The position numbers and the translations under genes were made by a program. The notes under the pieces were generated by a model. That model was given only the letters and a program-made list of their open reading frames with translations. It did not search any database and was not told where the DNA came from. A stretch of 64,000 nucleotides of DNA. Source: Perkinsus marinus ATCC 50983. Taxonomy: Eukaryota > Perkinsozoa > Perkinsida > Perkinsidae. Of the stretch, positions 52,524 through 63,577 are shown piece by piece. Numbering within the stretch: the stretch's first letter is position 1; each line of letters starts with the position of its first letter. Location: the NCBI RefSeq assembly GCF_000006405.1, contig NW_003210279.1, positions 49,939-113,938 of the forward strand. The letters run 5' to 3'.

Positions 52524-55500
52524 ATGTCGATCTCTACAGCAACCACGTCGTTTATTAACAACAAGACCAACAACGCCCCTGTAGGTTTGGAGACTCCTCT
52601 ACTACAACAATCGTGCAACAACCCCGACTGCAAGTGCCGTAAGGACCCGAAGAGCACTGCTGCCAGTAGAAAACGCTGCATCAGTTGCACGTGTGGTGGT
52701 AATATCGAGACCTTGGATTCTACCTGTTGTGTGTTATTTATTATAACTCCTTTTAACACTCATAATGTCTGTTAAAGTACCTCTTCAGCGGTCGGAGAGT
52801 GAACTGTGACGCCAAGTCGAGTGTGCTTGTGCATGCGTGCAAACCGACATTTTTTCCCTTGGCGTCTCGCACGGACTGTGCCGTGCTCATTGAGCTCTCT
52901 CGAGTTTAGAATGATTTCCTAGTTAGTTTTTTTTCAACTGAATATTACGATCCTTTCGGATTCGTCCACTGTATCATCATCATTAACCTCTGAGGCCAGC
53001 GAAGGCGATAACGGTGTTATCTCAGACATGCAAGCGGGTGCGGTGATAGTGAAGGTTGGAGGGATGACCTGTAGCTCGTGTGTGAGCACAGTCGAGAACG
53101 CTGTGAAAGCGCTGCCATTTGTGGACTCTTGCAGCGTGAACTTGGTCACCACTAAAGCGGAAGTGAAGATTCGGGCGGCTGCAGGTAGTGACGTATTCGA
53201 TGTTATAACCTACAAAACAGCTTCGCATTGTTCAGTTGATCTGAAACCAGGCTCGGAGCCAGTTGAGGAAATAGTGGACACCATAGAAGGTGTAGGTTTT
53301 GATGCTGAAGTTATTGGTATTACTAAGTTCGAAGCTAAGGAGTCCACTGAGACTGCTGTTATAAGGGTACGTGTCGAATTCGCCCAAGTTTTGATCAAAT
53401 GTTGTCGGTCGTCCAGATATCGGGCATGTCCTGTGCCTCGTGTGTGGCTAGTATTGAGCGCCTAGTTGGGAACATGGACGGTGTAAAGACCATTGCGGTT
53501 GACCTCATCAAAGGTAGTGCACTTCACCTGAGTCTTCTGTGAATACTGTGTGATAGGTATGGCATCGGTTACGTTGGTCACTGGTAAGACTTCTGCAGAA
53601 AAAGTCGCGGAAGCAATAGAGAGTATCGGATACGATGCACAAGTAGAGCACGTTGTGAAAGTACTATGACTAGTAGCTTATCGTTATGATGGTGGTTTTC
53701 GTCTTAGTCGATTCCTTCAGCGAGGAGGTCCTCGTTGAGTGGGCAAGTCCCTACTGAGCCGACCGTGTTGAGAGTGTGCCCGAGTTCCTCTACCGGTTTG
53801 GTTAACTTTGAGGATGCTCGCAACATACTGAATAGCACTGATGGCGTTGTGGGTCTGTTCGAGTCTAGCAGTGGTCATGCAGGAGTAGTGCAAGTGTCCT
53901 ATGTACCCTCTAGAGATTTCGGCGCTCGAGATATCCTGGCCGAGCTGGGACCTCAGTGGCAACTGGCTCCTCGAGATCCCTCCGCAGGCTACCATATGGA
54001 CCCTGTGTTGAAGCATCGTATACTGCTAGCCATCCCTCTGGCAATCGTGGTGGAGGTACTGTCAATGACTATGTTGGGCTCACTGCTGGGTTGTTGGCTA
54101 CCAGTAGTACTCTTAGTGTTGTCATTCCCAGTACAGTACTACTGCGGTTGGGGCTATCACAAGCATGCGTTCAGAGGGTTGGCTCACTGCAGTTTGTCTA
54201 TGGACTTCTTGGTCTCTTTTGCCACCAACATGGCGTTTATATATTCTGCAGTTTGGGTATTTCTGAATCTGCCAGACCTTGTTAGTGGTCGTATGAGCTC
54301 AGATGATGTGAATATGAACGACTGTATGTTTTTCGAGACAACTACTATTCTTATCACGGTGCTATTGCTCGGTAAGGCCCTGGAGTCTCGGGCAAAGGCA
54401 AGTACTGCCAGCGCTCTCGCCGAGTTATCGTCCCAGCGCCCGACTGACGCTACCATAGTTCTGCCAGATGGGTCCTTGCAGACTATAGATGTCGATTTGC
54501 TGCACATAGGAGATCGGGTGAAGGTCCTTCCAGGTGGCCATGTACCAGCGGATGGCGTTGTTGTGGTGGCGGGCAGTAACACGTCGTGTGATGAGAGTCT
54601 TCTGACAGGCGAGAGTCGCCCAGTTAAGAAGACTGAAGGAGACGAGGTTGTGGGCGGCTCGATTTGTGTAGCGGGTGGTATGGAATTCACGGCAACTCGA
54701 GTAGGCTCACAGACGGCGTTAGCGAGGATCCTTCAGCTCGTTGAGAGTGCTCAAGCATCTAAGCCAGCAGTGCAAAGGGCGACTGATAAGGTTGCCGCGG
54801 TGTTCGTGCCGGCCATTCTTGGCTTCTGCGCGATTGTAGTGTGCGTGTGGGCGGTGGTAGCGGCTGTTAGCCCTCCAGAGAGAGCGGCTGATATGACGGA
54901 CTCTCAGAAGGCCCTGATGGTCTTCCGATTTGCATTGTCTATTCTTATGGTCGCATGTCCATGTGCATTGGGGCTGGCGACTCCTACAGCGGTGGTTGTT
55001 GCAACTGGAGCCGCGGCAACTCGACTGGGATGCTTAGTGAAGGACGCGCAGGTGTTCGAACTGGCGGGCAACCGTAAGAAGCGAATGGCTGTGGTATTGG
55101 ATAAGACGGGAACACTGACTGAAGGCAAACCTGGTGTCACTGAAACGGTCGGCTTCGGTGACTTCAAAGCAAAGATGATGCTAGCAGCGGCCGAGGCGAA
55201 TTCTGAGCATCCCATCGCGACTGCAGTGAGCGCTTGGGCAGCCCCCAATGGTGTTGACTCTTCATTGACGGTTACCGGATTCGAAAATATACCAGGGGTT
55301 GGCGTGAAGTGTGATGTTGACGGGCATCATGTTCGAGCTGGTGGTGACATATCGTGGGTAGTGGGTAGCGAGGAGGTGATGAAGCAAGAGAGGGAGGACT
55401 ATGTGAAGTGGATGCAACGTGAAAGGGATGACGGCTGTGTTGTTGTGGTTGTTGCTGTTGATGGCCGTATACAAGGGTGTATTGCGCTCAAGGACAGGCT

Positions 55501-56280
55501 TAGACCAGAGAGTGCAGATCTTATACACCAGCTTAGGTGATAACACTATCATCTTGGTCTTAGTGATCGTCTCAACTCAGATACTCCCTCGACCTGGCTG
55601 TATGGATGTGTTCGGGAGACCACGAGGCTACCGCCAAGAGAGTTGCCGCTGATCTTGGCATAGATAACGTTATTGGCCAAGCCAAGCCTTCTGATAAGAT
55701 GGCACTCATCAGGCGACTCAAACTCAATGGTAGTGCTAGTCTTCAGTAGAGATTAGTGATGTTTGCACTGTAGGTAATGCCGTTCTTATGGTCGGTGATG
55801 GCGTCAATGATGGCCCTGCACTGGCAGCAGCAGATGTTGGAGTAGCTGTTGGCTCGGGTGTTGACGTGTCCACTGAAGCCGCCCATGTGGTTATCCACAG
55901 CCTCAGAGGCTTAGCGCCGTTCATCGAACTCTCGAGGCAAACACTAAAGTGAGTTTTCGATGATATTTCGTAGCCGATATTTTCCGTCAGTTTGGTCTGG
56001 AGTCATCATTTGTTTTTTTTTCAGGACTATTTGGCGTAATCTCTTCTGGGCTTTCATATTCAACATTATTATGCTGCCGTTGGCTGCCGGTATTCTGTAT
56101 CCCTCCACTGGCATTACTCTCCCTCCCGAAGTGGCAGGAGCAGCCATGGCATGCAGCTCTCTTGTGGTCGTCACCAACTCTCTCAGCATTCAATATTGGA
56201 CTAAGTCGAGGTATGGCCACGATGAGCAACTTACGAAGGCGATCCGGGAAGCGACAAGTGGCCAGGCTGGGAAGGAGTGA
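52524..56280 (+). CDS. Copper-transporting P1B-type ATPase with two heavy-metal-binding domains
   Basis: Exports Cu+ across a membrane using ATP. The probable first exon from the ATG at 52524 is Cys-rich ([19 protein letters not shown] ... [11 protein letters not shown]); its join to the next exon (about 52940) is unresolved. Then HMA1 ([17 protein letters not shown]), HMA2 after an intron ([17 protein letters not shown]) and a third degenerate segment. Core exon 53735-55540: eight-TM P1B layout, actuator [20 protein letters not shown] metal site [15 protein letters not shown], phosphorylation [12 protein letters not shown] and N-domain SEHP. Further exons carry [20 protein letters not shown] and the last TM pair [20 protein letters not shown], ending at 56280. 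All catalytic motifs are intact. Confidence 0.93.
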
Positions 56281-57350
56281 TTTGTGATCAGTGAATTTGC
56301 ACGCTATGCCCTATTGCATTTTTCTATTATTGACATTCTTAATGTACCTTCATTCTTGGGGCATATTCACTAATGGTGATCTCGGCTAAACCGCATACAT
56401 TTCATTAGGCTGTGAAGCAAAAGGCGATCTGCAGTTTCCACCACACGCGAGTTTTGGGTTCACCATAGTGTTTTAGTCCACTGGTCATAGCAATGGCTAA
56501 CACTTGCCCGTAGGCTTTTGGTGGGATATTTAACTCCACTAGTCAGAGCCTTGTCTGGGAAAATCGATAAACGGTCGGTCACCGATTGTGAGTGGCCTGT
56601 TATAGATGGCATTGGTAGTTGTAGTATTGGCCTCGGTCGCAATGAACGAGATTTGGAGCCCCGAGGGGAACTGTTATCGAGCTGCTGGGCTTGGATCCAG
56701 CTGTAGCTATTACTTTTAGGGTCCGCAGGATAAGCTTCCATGGTTGACTATTCCTGACGAGAATTCGGCTGTCGAACTCGAAATTGAGGATAATCAAATT
56801 TATGCTGTTGACCTTGGTTCTACACTGTTAATAAAGTCGTAGTTCTTGGGAAGAGCTTCTCGACAAGGAGGGCATCCCTTGGAAGGATCTAGTCGGCTTC
56901 TCAGTGCTGCGTTCTCTCCTGTTGAGTTCGTATCAGTTGACGTCAATGGGCACGTATGGCAACAGTAGAGAATAGAAGCCTTCCTTCCACGCTTGGTGAA
57001 CGCTATTTTACTCGACGTGACGTCGACGACGTCTCAAGTCACCATTTCGCTGATTAATGCGAAATTTGTTGCCAGTTTAAGAGCCTGATGTGCGCTTATT
57101 ATGACTGTGACTGGGATTGCTAAGGATAGTTTTCTAGGAATCGTGAGTACCATCCATCGCTGAGTACACTAAAAGGGTAGATCATGGAACAAAGGTTGTC
57201 CCTAGCAAGATACTCTACCTCAGGATATGCGCTAAGCTGCAGACCTACATGCTGTATTCACCAATCATTCTGTGTTCCTGTATGATAAATGATAGTATGA
57301 TATGTATTTAGTACCTGGTTAGTATTCGTTGCAGTTAAACTTTTTTATAA
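56281..57350. other. Spacer with possible coding fragments
   Basis: Between 56518 and 56840 the plus strand has two open pieces (ALSGKIDKRSVTDCEWPVID; KLPWLTIPDENSAVELEIED then NQIYAVDLGST) that could be exons of a small gene joined across 56700-56730. I recognise no family. The rest, including the 5' flank of the glutamate dehydrogenase gene, shows nothing definite. Confidence 0.45.
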
Positions 57351-60300
57351 ATGTTTGCATCAATATTTAGTCATACTCCTGCTGCTAAGAGTGCAACCAA
57401 GGACACCAACGCTATTGCTTCTCTATTGGAGGCTGCTTATGACGGTGACGTTGAGCGTATGAAGCAGTTATTATCTCAGCATTCGGACCTCACTGTGAAC
57501 ACTTCTGATTACGACAAGCGAACTCCCTTACACTTGGCTGCTGCTGGTGGTCATATTGATGCTGTTGAGTATCTCATCTCGGAGGGTGCTCAGTTGAAGC
57601 CTGATCGTTTTGGTATGCTCCCCATTCATGATGCGGTTATCAATAATCGTACTGGTATTAAAGATTTGCTTGCCGAACTCGAACTGAAGCCTGCTGATGA
57701 TGGTATGTGTTATTTGCCTCCTGAGAAGCTTGCTGCCTTGAAGGAGCAGGTAAAGCATTCGGACATTTCTTTGTCCGCTGAGGAGTTGGAGACTAAAATG
57801 ATTGAGGTTTTCTCCATCAACATGAAGGAGGGTATATTGGCTGCAGCTTCTCTATGGAAAGAGATCCAATATTACTTTCTGGATCTCGGTCTCCATCCTA
57901 CTTACTTCAAGCACTTCACGAGTAATGAGATTGCCCGTCATATCCGTTGCCTCTTGGCCGCTACGAACGTTGCCCAAACTACTAGCTCCGATTACATCCA
58001 CTTTGAAATTGAGGATGACGACTCTGCGTTCTATCTCACCACAATGGAAGCTGAGAAGGTTGCACTCATGGATGGTAGAATCGCCAAGTACGTGTCTAAG
58101 TTTGGTGCTGCTGATGGTTTCGCCATCACCTTCATGCAGTCCGAAAAGCCTGCCACGCCTGGGGGTAAATTCCAACTTGGTATTTTCGTCGTTGAGAAGA
58201 GGAAGTACACCACTGCTGCTTCTGAGGAGATGATGGATGAGAGTGATCTCAAGCGTGTGGCTAATACGAAGTTCTTGGAAGAGAGGAGTCCCGAAGTTCA
58301 GCAATACTATCAGTCTCTCATCAATGAGAGTATGTCTACTCGTAACTCTGTGGTGAAGGTTTTGGATCCCCCAGCTCATATGGTCCAAAAGACCGGAGCT
58401 AAGATGCTGCAATTGGCTGCTTATGGTGATGTTGAGCATTCCGGGAATGCGTACATCTCAGAAGTTAACGAGTGCTTCCGTTCCAACGATATCACTCCTA
58501 AGAGGTTTTATGTCGACACCTTCGCCAATGGTATCATCGTCTACACCTGCTTCTTTGATCCTTGTACTCAGAACAAACTCGAGCAGCTTGCTCAGACTCT
58601 TCGTTATGTTTGCCATTTCAAGCACACTCCGAGGAAGTCCGCATTGGTTTGGGATCTTGTATTGAAGAATGAGATAACTCCCGAGCATGCTATCTTCCTC
58701 ATTACTGCGGCCAAGTTCATCTTCTCCTTCTTCCCCAAGGAGACTCAGGAGTATCTTACTTTGGCTGAGTACTTCAAGAATGATCCTCCCAAGAAGAGTG
58801 AATTGGATACTTTATTCCGGAACACTATGTCCAATGCTATCACTTACGAAAGGATCTATGCGGCTCTTACTTCCAACTATACTCTCACTCTACCTATGTT
58901 CGACGACTTCAAGAAGGTTGCTGCTGGTGAATGCAAACCTTTCTACAATGAGGAATTGGCCGCAAAGATTGATGACCAAGTTGGATCCCTTCTCGATGCG
59001 AAGATCTTGAAGACTCTCTTGAAGCTCAATGCTCATCTACAGATGACCAACTTCTTCAAGCCTACTGGAACAGCTTCTGCAATCGCAATGCGGTTCGACG
59101 GCGAGGTCTTGGCTGATCGTCCGAGGACCCTCTTCCCCACCATCCCTTATGCCGTCTATCTTGTCGTTGGCAAGAGCTTCTATGGTTTCCACATTCGATT
59201 CACTGAGATTGCTCGTGGTGGTATCAGACTTATTCTATCAAGGGACGGACGGGTGTACAAGAAGAACTGTGCTACTTTGTTGGAGGAGAACTACAACTTG
59301 GCCTTCACTCAGCAGTTGAAGAACAAGGATATCCCCGAGGGTGGATCGAAGGGTACCATTCTCATGGATGTAGACTCTCAGAATTTGAACACCAGTGGCC
59401 GCGAGGCTTTCAATAATTACGTCGATGCCCTTCTCGATTGCATCCTCTCCAAGGAGACCGGTATTTACTCCAATCTGTCCAAGCCTGAGATGCTATTCTT
59501 TGGCCCTGATGAGAACACTGCTGGATTCATGAAGTTGGGTGCTCTGAGAGCGAAGGCTCGTGGTTACACATATTGGAAGTCTTTGACTACCGGCAAGTCT
59601 GACGTTCTCGGTGGTATCCCTCATGATAAGTACGCCATGACTACCAACTCCATCCATCCTTACGTTACCGAGCTTCTGGAGAAGTTGGGTTTGGAGGAGT
59701 CTAAGCTTACTAAGGTCATGTCCGGTGGCCCCGATGGTGATCTTGGCTCTAACGAGATTTTCATCTCTAAGGATAAGACGATTGCTATTTGTGATGGTAC
59801 CGGAGTGGCTTATGATCCTCAAGGATTGAATAGAGAGGAGCTCACTCGTCTTGCTCATCTCAGAGTTGGTGTTGCTAACTTCTCTCGGGATAAGTTGTCA
59901 AGTGATCCGAAGGCATTCTTGGTTACCATTGACGATAAGGATGTAACTCTTCCTAATGGAGATCATTTCAAGACCGGTATAGAAGTTCGTAATCACTTCC
60001 CGGAGATGGAGTACTTTTCTGCTGATCTCTTCATCCCTTGTGGTGGTCGTCCTGGTACTATTAACATTGGTAACGTTGATAAGACTATGTTCAATCCTGA
60101 GACTAAGGAGCTCAAGTTCAAGTATGTCGTGGAAGGTGCCAACTTGTACTTCACTGATGATGCTCGTAGATATCTCGAGGATGCTGGTGTGCAACTATTG
60201 AAGGATGCTTCTACCAATAAGGGTGGTGTTACTTCCAGTAGTATGGAAGTGTTCGCCGCTCTTTGCATGGATAAGGCTGATCATGATAAGTTCCTCTGTG

Positions 60301-60782
60301 CTCGTGATGAGACTTCTACACCTCCCGAGTTCTATGAACAATATGTCCAAGAGATCCTCGCCGCCGTCCGCCATAACGCCAAGATGGAGTTCAACGGCAT
60401 TTGGAAGACTAACCATGAGGTGAAGTATCCTGATGGATCGAGGTACATCCGCAAGACTGATGCTACCATCTTATTATCGAGAAAGATCAACGACATGCAG
60501 ACCTACGTCCTCGGTGTACTCGAGAAGCACGATCCTGAGAATGATTGGATGATTCGTGCTGTCCTCAGACGTTGTGTTCCTAGATTGCTCCTTGTTCATT
60601 GTGGTTTGGATAAGATCATCGAGAACACTCCTGAGGCTTACCTCAATGCTATGGTAGCTACTTGGATTGCTGACGAGTTTGTCTATGCTAACGGGCTCAA
60701 GACTAGTGAATTCGGTTTCTTCCAATTTATGCGTTCCCTCCAAGATGAGTCCAAGGGTGAAGTTACTCCCTCAACCATGTGA
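57351..60782 (+). CDS. NAD-specific glutamate dehydrogenase, large type, with N-terminal ankyrin repeats
   Basis: Oxidises glutamate to 2-oxoglutarate and ammonia. 1143 residues, no introns. Residues about 20-110 form ankyrin repeats: ASLLEAAYDGDVERMKQLLS, KRTPLHLAAAGGHIDAVEYL, GMLPIHDAVINNRTGIKDLL. A long regulatory region follows, then the catalytic core from about residue 590: FRFTEIARGGIRL-like block (FHIRFTEIARGGIRLILS), GGSKGTILM with the substrate-binding Lys, FFGPDENTAGFM, the Rossmann region VMSGGPDGDLGSNEI and FIPCGGRPGTIN, and KYVVEGANLYFTDDAR. Size and motifs match the 115-kDa fungal/protist class. Codon choice is strongly biased (GCT, GGT, AAG, ATC), which suggests high expression. 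A second copy starts at the right edge of the window. Confidence 0.95.
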   Translation: MFASIFSHTPAAKSATKDTNAIASLLEAAYDGDVERMKQLLSQHSDLTVNTSDYDKRTPLHLAAAGGHIDAVEYLISEGAQLKPDRFGMLPIHDAVINNRTGIKDLLAELELKPADDGMCYLPPEKLAALKEQVKHSDISLSAEELETKMIEVFSINMKEGILAAASLWKEIQYYFLDLGLHPTYFKHFTSNEIARHIRCLLAATNVAQTTSSDYIHFEIEDDDSAFYLTTMEAEKVALMDGRIAKYVSKFGAADGFAITFMQSEKPATPGGKFQLGIFVVEKRKYTTAASEEMMDESDLKRVANTKFLEERSPEVQQYYQSLINESMSTRNSVVKVLDPPAHMVQKTGAKMLQLAAYGDVEHSGNAYISEVNECFRSNDITPKRFYVDTFANGIIVYTCFFDPCTQNKLEQLAQTLRYVCHFKHTPRKSALVWDLVLKNEITPEHAIFLITAAKFIFSFFPKETQEYLTLAEYFKNDPPKKSELDTLFRNTMSNAITYERIYAALTSNYTLTLPMFDDFKKVAAGECKPFYNEELAAKIDDQVGSLLDAKILKTLLKLNAHLQMTNFFKPTGTASAIAMRFDGEVLADRPRTLFPTIPYAVYLVVGKSFYGFHIRFTEIARGGIRLILSRDGRVYKKNCATLLEENYNLAFTQQLKNKDIPEGGSKGTILMDVDSQNLNTSGREAFNNYVDALLDCILSKETGIYSNLSKPEMLFFGPDENTAGFMKLGALRAKARGYTYWKSLTTGKSDVLGGIPHDKYAMTTNSIHPYVTELLEKLGLEESKLTKVMSGGPDGDLGSNEIFISKDKTIAICDGTGVAYDPQGLNREELTRLAHLRVGVANFSRDKLSSDPKAFLVTIDDKDVTLPNGDHFKTGIEVRNHFPEMEYFSADLFIPCGGRPGTINIGNVDKTMFNPETKELKFKYVVEGANLYFTDDARRYLEDAGVQLLKDASTNKGGVTSSSMEVFAALCMDKADHDKFLCARDETSTPPEFYEQYVQEILAAVRHNAKMEFNGIWKTNHEVKYPDGSRYIRKTDATILLSRKINDMQTYVLGVLEKHDPENDWMIRAVLRRCVPRLLLVHCGLDKIIENTPEAYLNAMVATWIADEFVYANGLKTSEFGFFQFMRSLQDESKGEVTPSTM

Positions 60783-61205
60783 ATATTTTATCATCACCGT
60801 TTGTTCTATGTTTAATAACAGGCAACATCAGTTGCCATTCATTTTTATGATTAAGACTGGCATCCTCGCTGGTACGCATTAGTATGAAATCTAGCTTTGA
60901 GTTTGTCCGTCAATGTCAGTTAGTCAGTTGCTCAACTACGTCGGTTTGTCGCTCAAGTATCAACTCTGGCCGCAGGAAGGCTCTGTGGCAATCAAATTGC
61001 TAATCTGTGGTGTCTCTTGACTGCCACACTTGAGTCGAGATATGGCTACGGAATATACAAGTAGCTCACACGCAAACAATCACATCATCCCGTGACGAAC
61101 ACAATAAACGAAATCGTCACTGAGCCTATCGCCGTAGAACCTTCAAATTTGCCTTGGGACGGTAGGAAGCTCGATTTCGTGTTCGAAGGGATTTGACTTC
61201 CGATT
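60662..61205 (+). repeat. Left arm of a large inverted duplication
   Basis: Position 60662 pairs with 64000, 60780 with 63882, and about 61109 with 63553, on the opposite strand, almost without indels. The arm covers the end of glutamate dehydrogenase and about 400 bp downstream. The true outer limit lies beyond the window. Confidence 0.93.
61085..61205 (-). CDS. C-terminal remnant of a gene convergent with glutamate dehydrogenase
   Basis: On the minus strand, an open stretch ends IPSNTKSSFLPSQGKFEGST, AIGSVTISFIVFVTG stop at 61085. It is the counterpart of the ORF ending at 63577. Upstream of 61205 similarity fades and no further exon could be joined. Confidence 0.4.
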
Positions 61206-62189
61206 TTACAACCATCCACTCCGTCATAGGACTTTCATCTTCCTGGAGTACTCGCTGGTTCCTCATTGAAAAGATTCTTTTCCGTTGGTAACATCAGGAT
61301 GTGATTGGACTTTGATAGCAAGTTGAAAACATCTTCTGATGACAAACTCATCATCAAGCGCAGATGCAAGTGTTGGGTTTCTCACCGTGGGTGGATGACT
61401 TGACCAAGAGGATCTAACACCTCGGGTATACCGGTCCTCGGATTGGCATGTAACGGGTTCGAGCAGATGGAGCGGAAGGGTGTAGTGTGATAGTGGAGCC
61501 CACTGACTGGATAACACAAGTACTGATGAGCTTGTAGAGGTAGCTGAGCTACGGAGACTTAGGGGAGTGACTCAAGAGGAGGGGGAAGGGTGCCGTGCCC
61601 TCCTGGGCGAACATCTATCATCATTAGCTCTAGATCTCAGTAGCATGCAAGCACATTGATGTGCGCGGGATCCCATAACAGGCATGCTGATGCGTGATAA
61701 CTTATTCCGCACACATATACACGCGCAATCAGTAGATCTTTGCTAGCCCGATACACACTGAACAAAGCAGTACTTCGCATTCATCTGCACCATGCTGGTC
61801 AACTGGGGTTGGCGCTATGGATATTCTACCATATTGTAGCCATGAACCTCCATTTACCTCCCGTTGGGGCGCCTACAACATGCGAATTGGCGCCCACGGC
61901 ATGCAAGCTCACGCCGGCACCGAGAGATTCCCCCTCCTCGTATATATTTGAAATTTGTACTTCCTCGCATCATCGGTTGCCATTAAGATACGTATACGAC
62001 GGAACTCTAAATAGCACAGAACCTATTGATGAGTACTGGTAGAAGTTATACAGCGCCTGAACTGGAGCGGAGGGATATGTTTGTGCTGCAATGGCCCCGA
62101 CGAACCACGATTGCGCACGTTACGTGCGCATACATCCACAAAGTGCTACCTTCGCGGGTACATCAGTCAACTTAAACCCACGTGCTACG
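61206..62189. other. Spacer inside the inverted duplication
   Basis: No supportable gene. A minus-strand 84-codon frame (61263-61517) has no recognisable feature. Confidence 0.55.
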
Positions 62190-62984
62190 ATGTTTACTAG
62201 CTATGTGCTGTTGCTGCTCTCGATCGACTTGATTGTGGTATACGGTATGTATCACGGACTTCGTCCAGGAGGGTTTCTCTATGATGGGCAGCGGGGGGAT
62301 GGTCTTTTCATAGTTTACGACGTCTCCGAGGACAGCCAAGTATCTATGACCATCTCCTGTGATGGGCGCCTTGCTGTGCCACCGGGCCTACCTGGGTATA
62401 TAACTAGGAACCTAACCCGAACAGGTGACGACAACTTCAAAGTAGATTGCCTCAAGGGCGAGCCCCAATTATGGTATAAGCAAATAGAGAATGTATGTCC
62501 TAAGTACAAGCTCAAGCCTCCTGTCGGTCTTGACTCCATCATGTTCTATCCGACTAATGTTGCTTTCATGACGTTTTTTGGCCGAATCAAAGTACTGAAA
62601 ATGCTTTATGGTCCACAGCGCGGTGGTGTGTACGCTTATGTTGACCAGATTCAGCATTTTGGTGTTACTTTCAATATAACCATAATCCCTCCTGGAACCT
62701 TCAACCCGAATATTGTCAATTTCGAGATTAAGTGTCTTCAGAACGATACGCACAAAGTGCTACCGTTCGGGCCGTACGAGTTGATCCTAGACGGATGGGA
62801 CAAGCCACGCAGGATTTCCTATCCTAAAGGTGAAGTCATGAAGATATATGACACCATCCATACGGCCTGCCCGGATATCGGTGGACTTCAACCTGGTGAC
62901 CTTCTGGATGTCGGGTTTGCTACCAGTAAGACTATCTATGTGAACCTATTTGGCTCCTTCCTGCCATTGACCACGCGAGGTTAG
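62190..62984 (+). CDS. Secreted protein of a lineage-specific family
   Basis: Starting at the ATG at 62190 gives 264 residues with a hydrophobic signal peptide (MFTSYVLLLLSIDLIVVYG). An in-frame ATG at 62091 would bury that signal, so I prefer 62190. The mature part is beta-strand-rich with two similar halves (GGFLYDGQRGDGLFIVYDVS / PQRGGVYAYVDQIQHFGVTF), each followed by a short Cys-containing stretch (ISCDG, DCLKGEP / IKCLQNDTH) and a C-P motif (NVCPKYKL / TACPDIGG). This two-module plan resembles the many small secreted proteins of Perkinsus. Function unknown. No introns. Confidence 0.65.
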   Translation: MFTSYVLLLLSIDLIVVYGMYHGLRPGGFLYDGQRGDGLFIVYDVSEDSQVSMTISCDGRLAVPPGLPGYITRNLTRTGDDNFKVDCLKGEPQLWYKQIENVCPKYKLKPPVGLDSIMFYPTNVAFMTFFGRIKVLKMLYGPQRGGVYAYVDQIQHFGVTFNITIIPPGTFNPNIVNFEIKCLQNDTHKVLPFGPYELILDGWDKPRRISYPKGEVMKIYDTIHTACPDIGGLQPGDLLDVGFATSKTIYVNLFGSFLPLTTRG

Positions 62985-63388
62985 CTGAATTGTGTCCAAC
63001 ACATCTCAACAATCTCGATAGTGGTGATGTCTACAAACTACTATACAATATTCAGGGAGTGATCTTCGGCGAATCGTCATTTTTTATTAACTCCTCTAAG
63101 CTGTGAGCTACAGCCCTATACTCTTCATTTTTTGCCGCGCCGTTTATGACCATGCTGTCGCTGAAGACCATGGACGCTGACGCTTTTGAGACGGTGCCCC
63201 TCGTTCTCTCTCATTCCCCAAACTGAGATGAACTATGATGACGTTTTTTCATGGCAAAGCAACGCCTGGGATATGGGATGGTGATAATCACGTATGACCA
63301 GCTAACCAGGATATGCTATCAGTTACACGGAACCGTATGTTCTCATCGGTACATTCTTTTCGAAGTATCTGATTGAGTTCGGGCAGTA
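62985..63388. other. Spacer with possible upstream exons of the next gene
   Basis: Open pieces at 63148-63228 (MTMLSLKTMDADAFETVPLV) and 63305-63388 (YTEPYVLIGTFFSKYLIEFG) could be exons of the gene ending at 63577, but no clean join was found. Confidence 0.3.
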
Positions 63389-63577
63389 ATGGGCATAACT
63401 CGGTGGAACTTGCCTATACGCGCTACATTGCATCTCCAAGATATTAAAGGCGATAAGATCGAAATTGAAATCCCTTCCGACCCGAAATCGAGCTTCCTAT
63501 CGACCCACGGCAAATTTGAAGGTTCTACGGCGATAAGCTCAGTGACGATTTCGTTTATTGTGTTCATCACGGGATGA
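63389..63577 (+). CDS. C-terminal part of the gene convergent with the second glutamate dehydrogenase copy
   Basis: Open frame ending IPSDPKSSFLSTHGKFEGST, AISSVTISFIVFITG stop at 63577. It matches the minus-strand segment at 61085-61205 at 26 of the 35 C-terminal residues, with conservative changes. Conservation of the frame in both copies argues that it is translated. Start not established. Confidence 0.45.
   Translation: MGITRWNLPIRATLHLQDIKGDKIEIEIPSDPKSSFLSTHGKFEGSTAISSVTISFIVFITG

Noticed and set aside
57852-58439. Long antisense open frames in the glutamate dehydrogenase gene
   Set aside because: They mirror the biased codon use of the sense gene and have no family signature. The same applies to those at 59493, 60195 and 60474.
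62091-62189. Upstream in-frame ATG for the secreted protein
   Set aside because: It would place a hydrophilic leader before an obvious signal peptide, so the ATG at 62190 is preferred.
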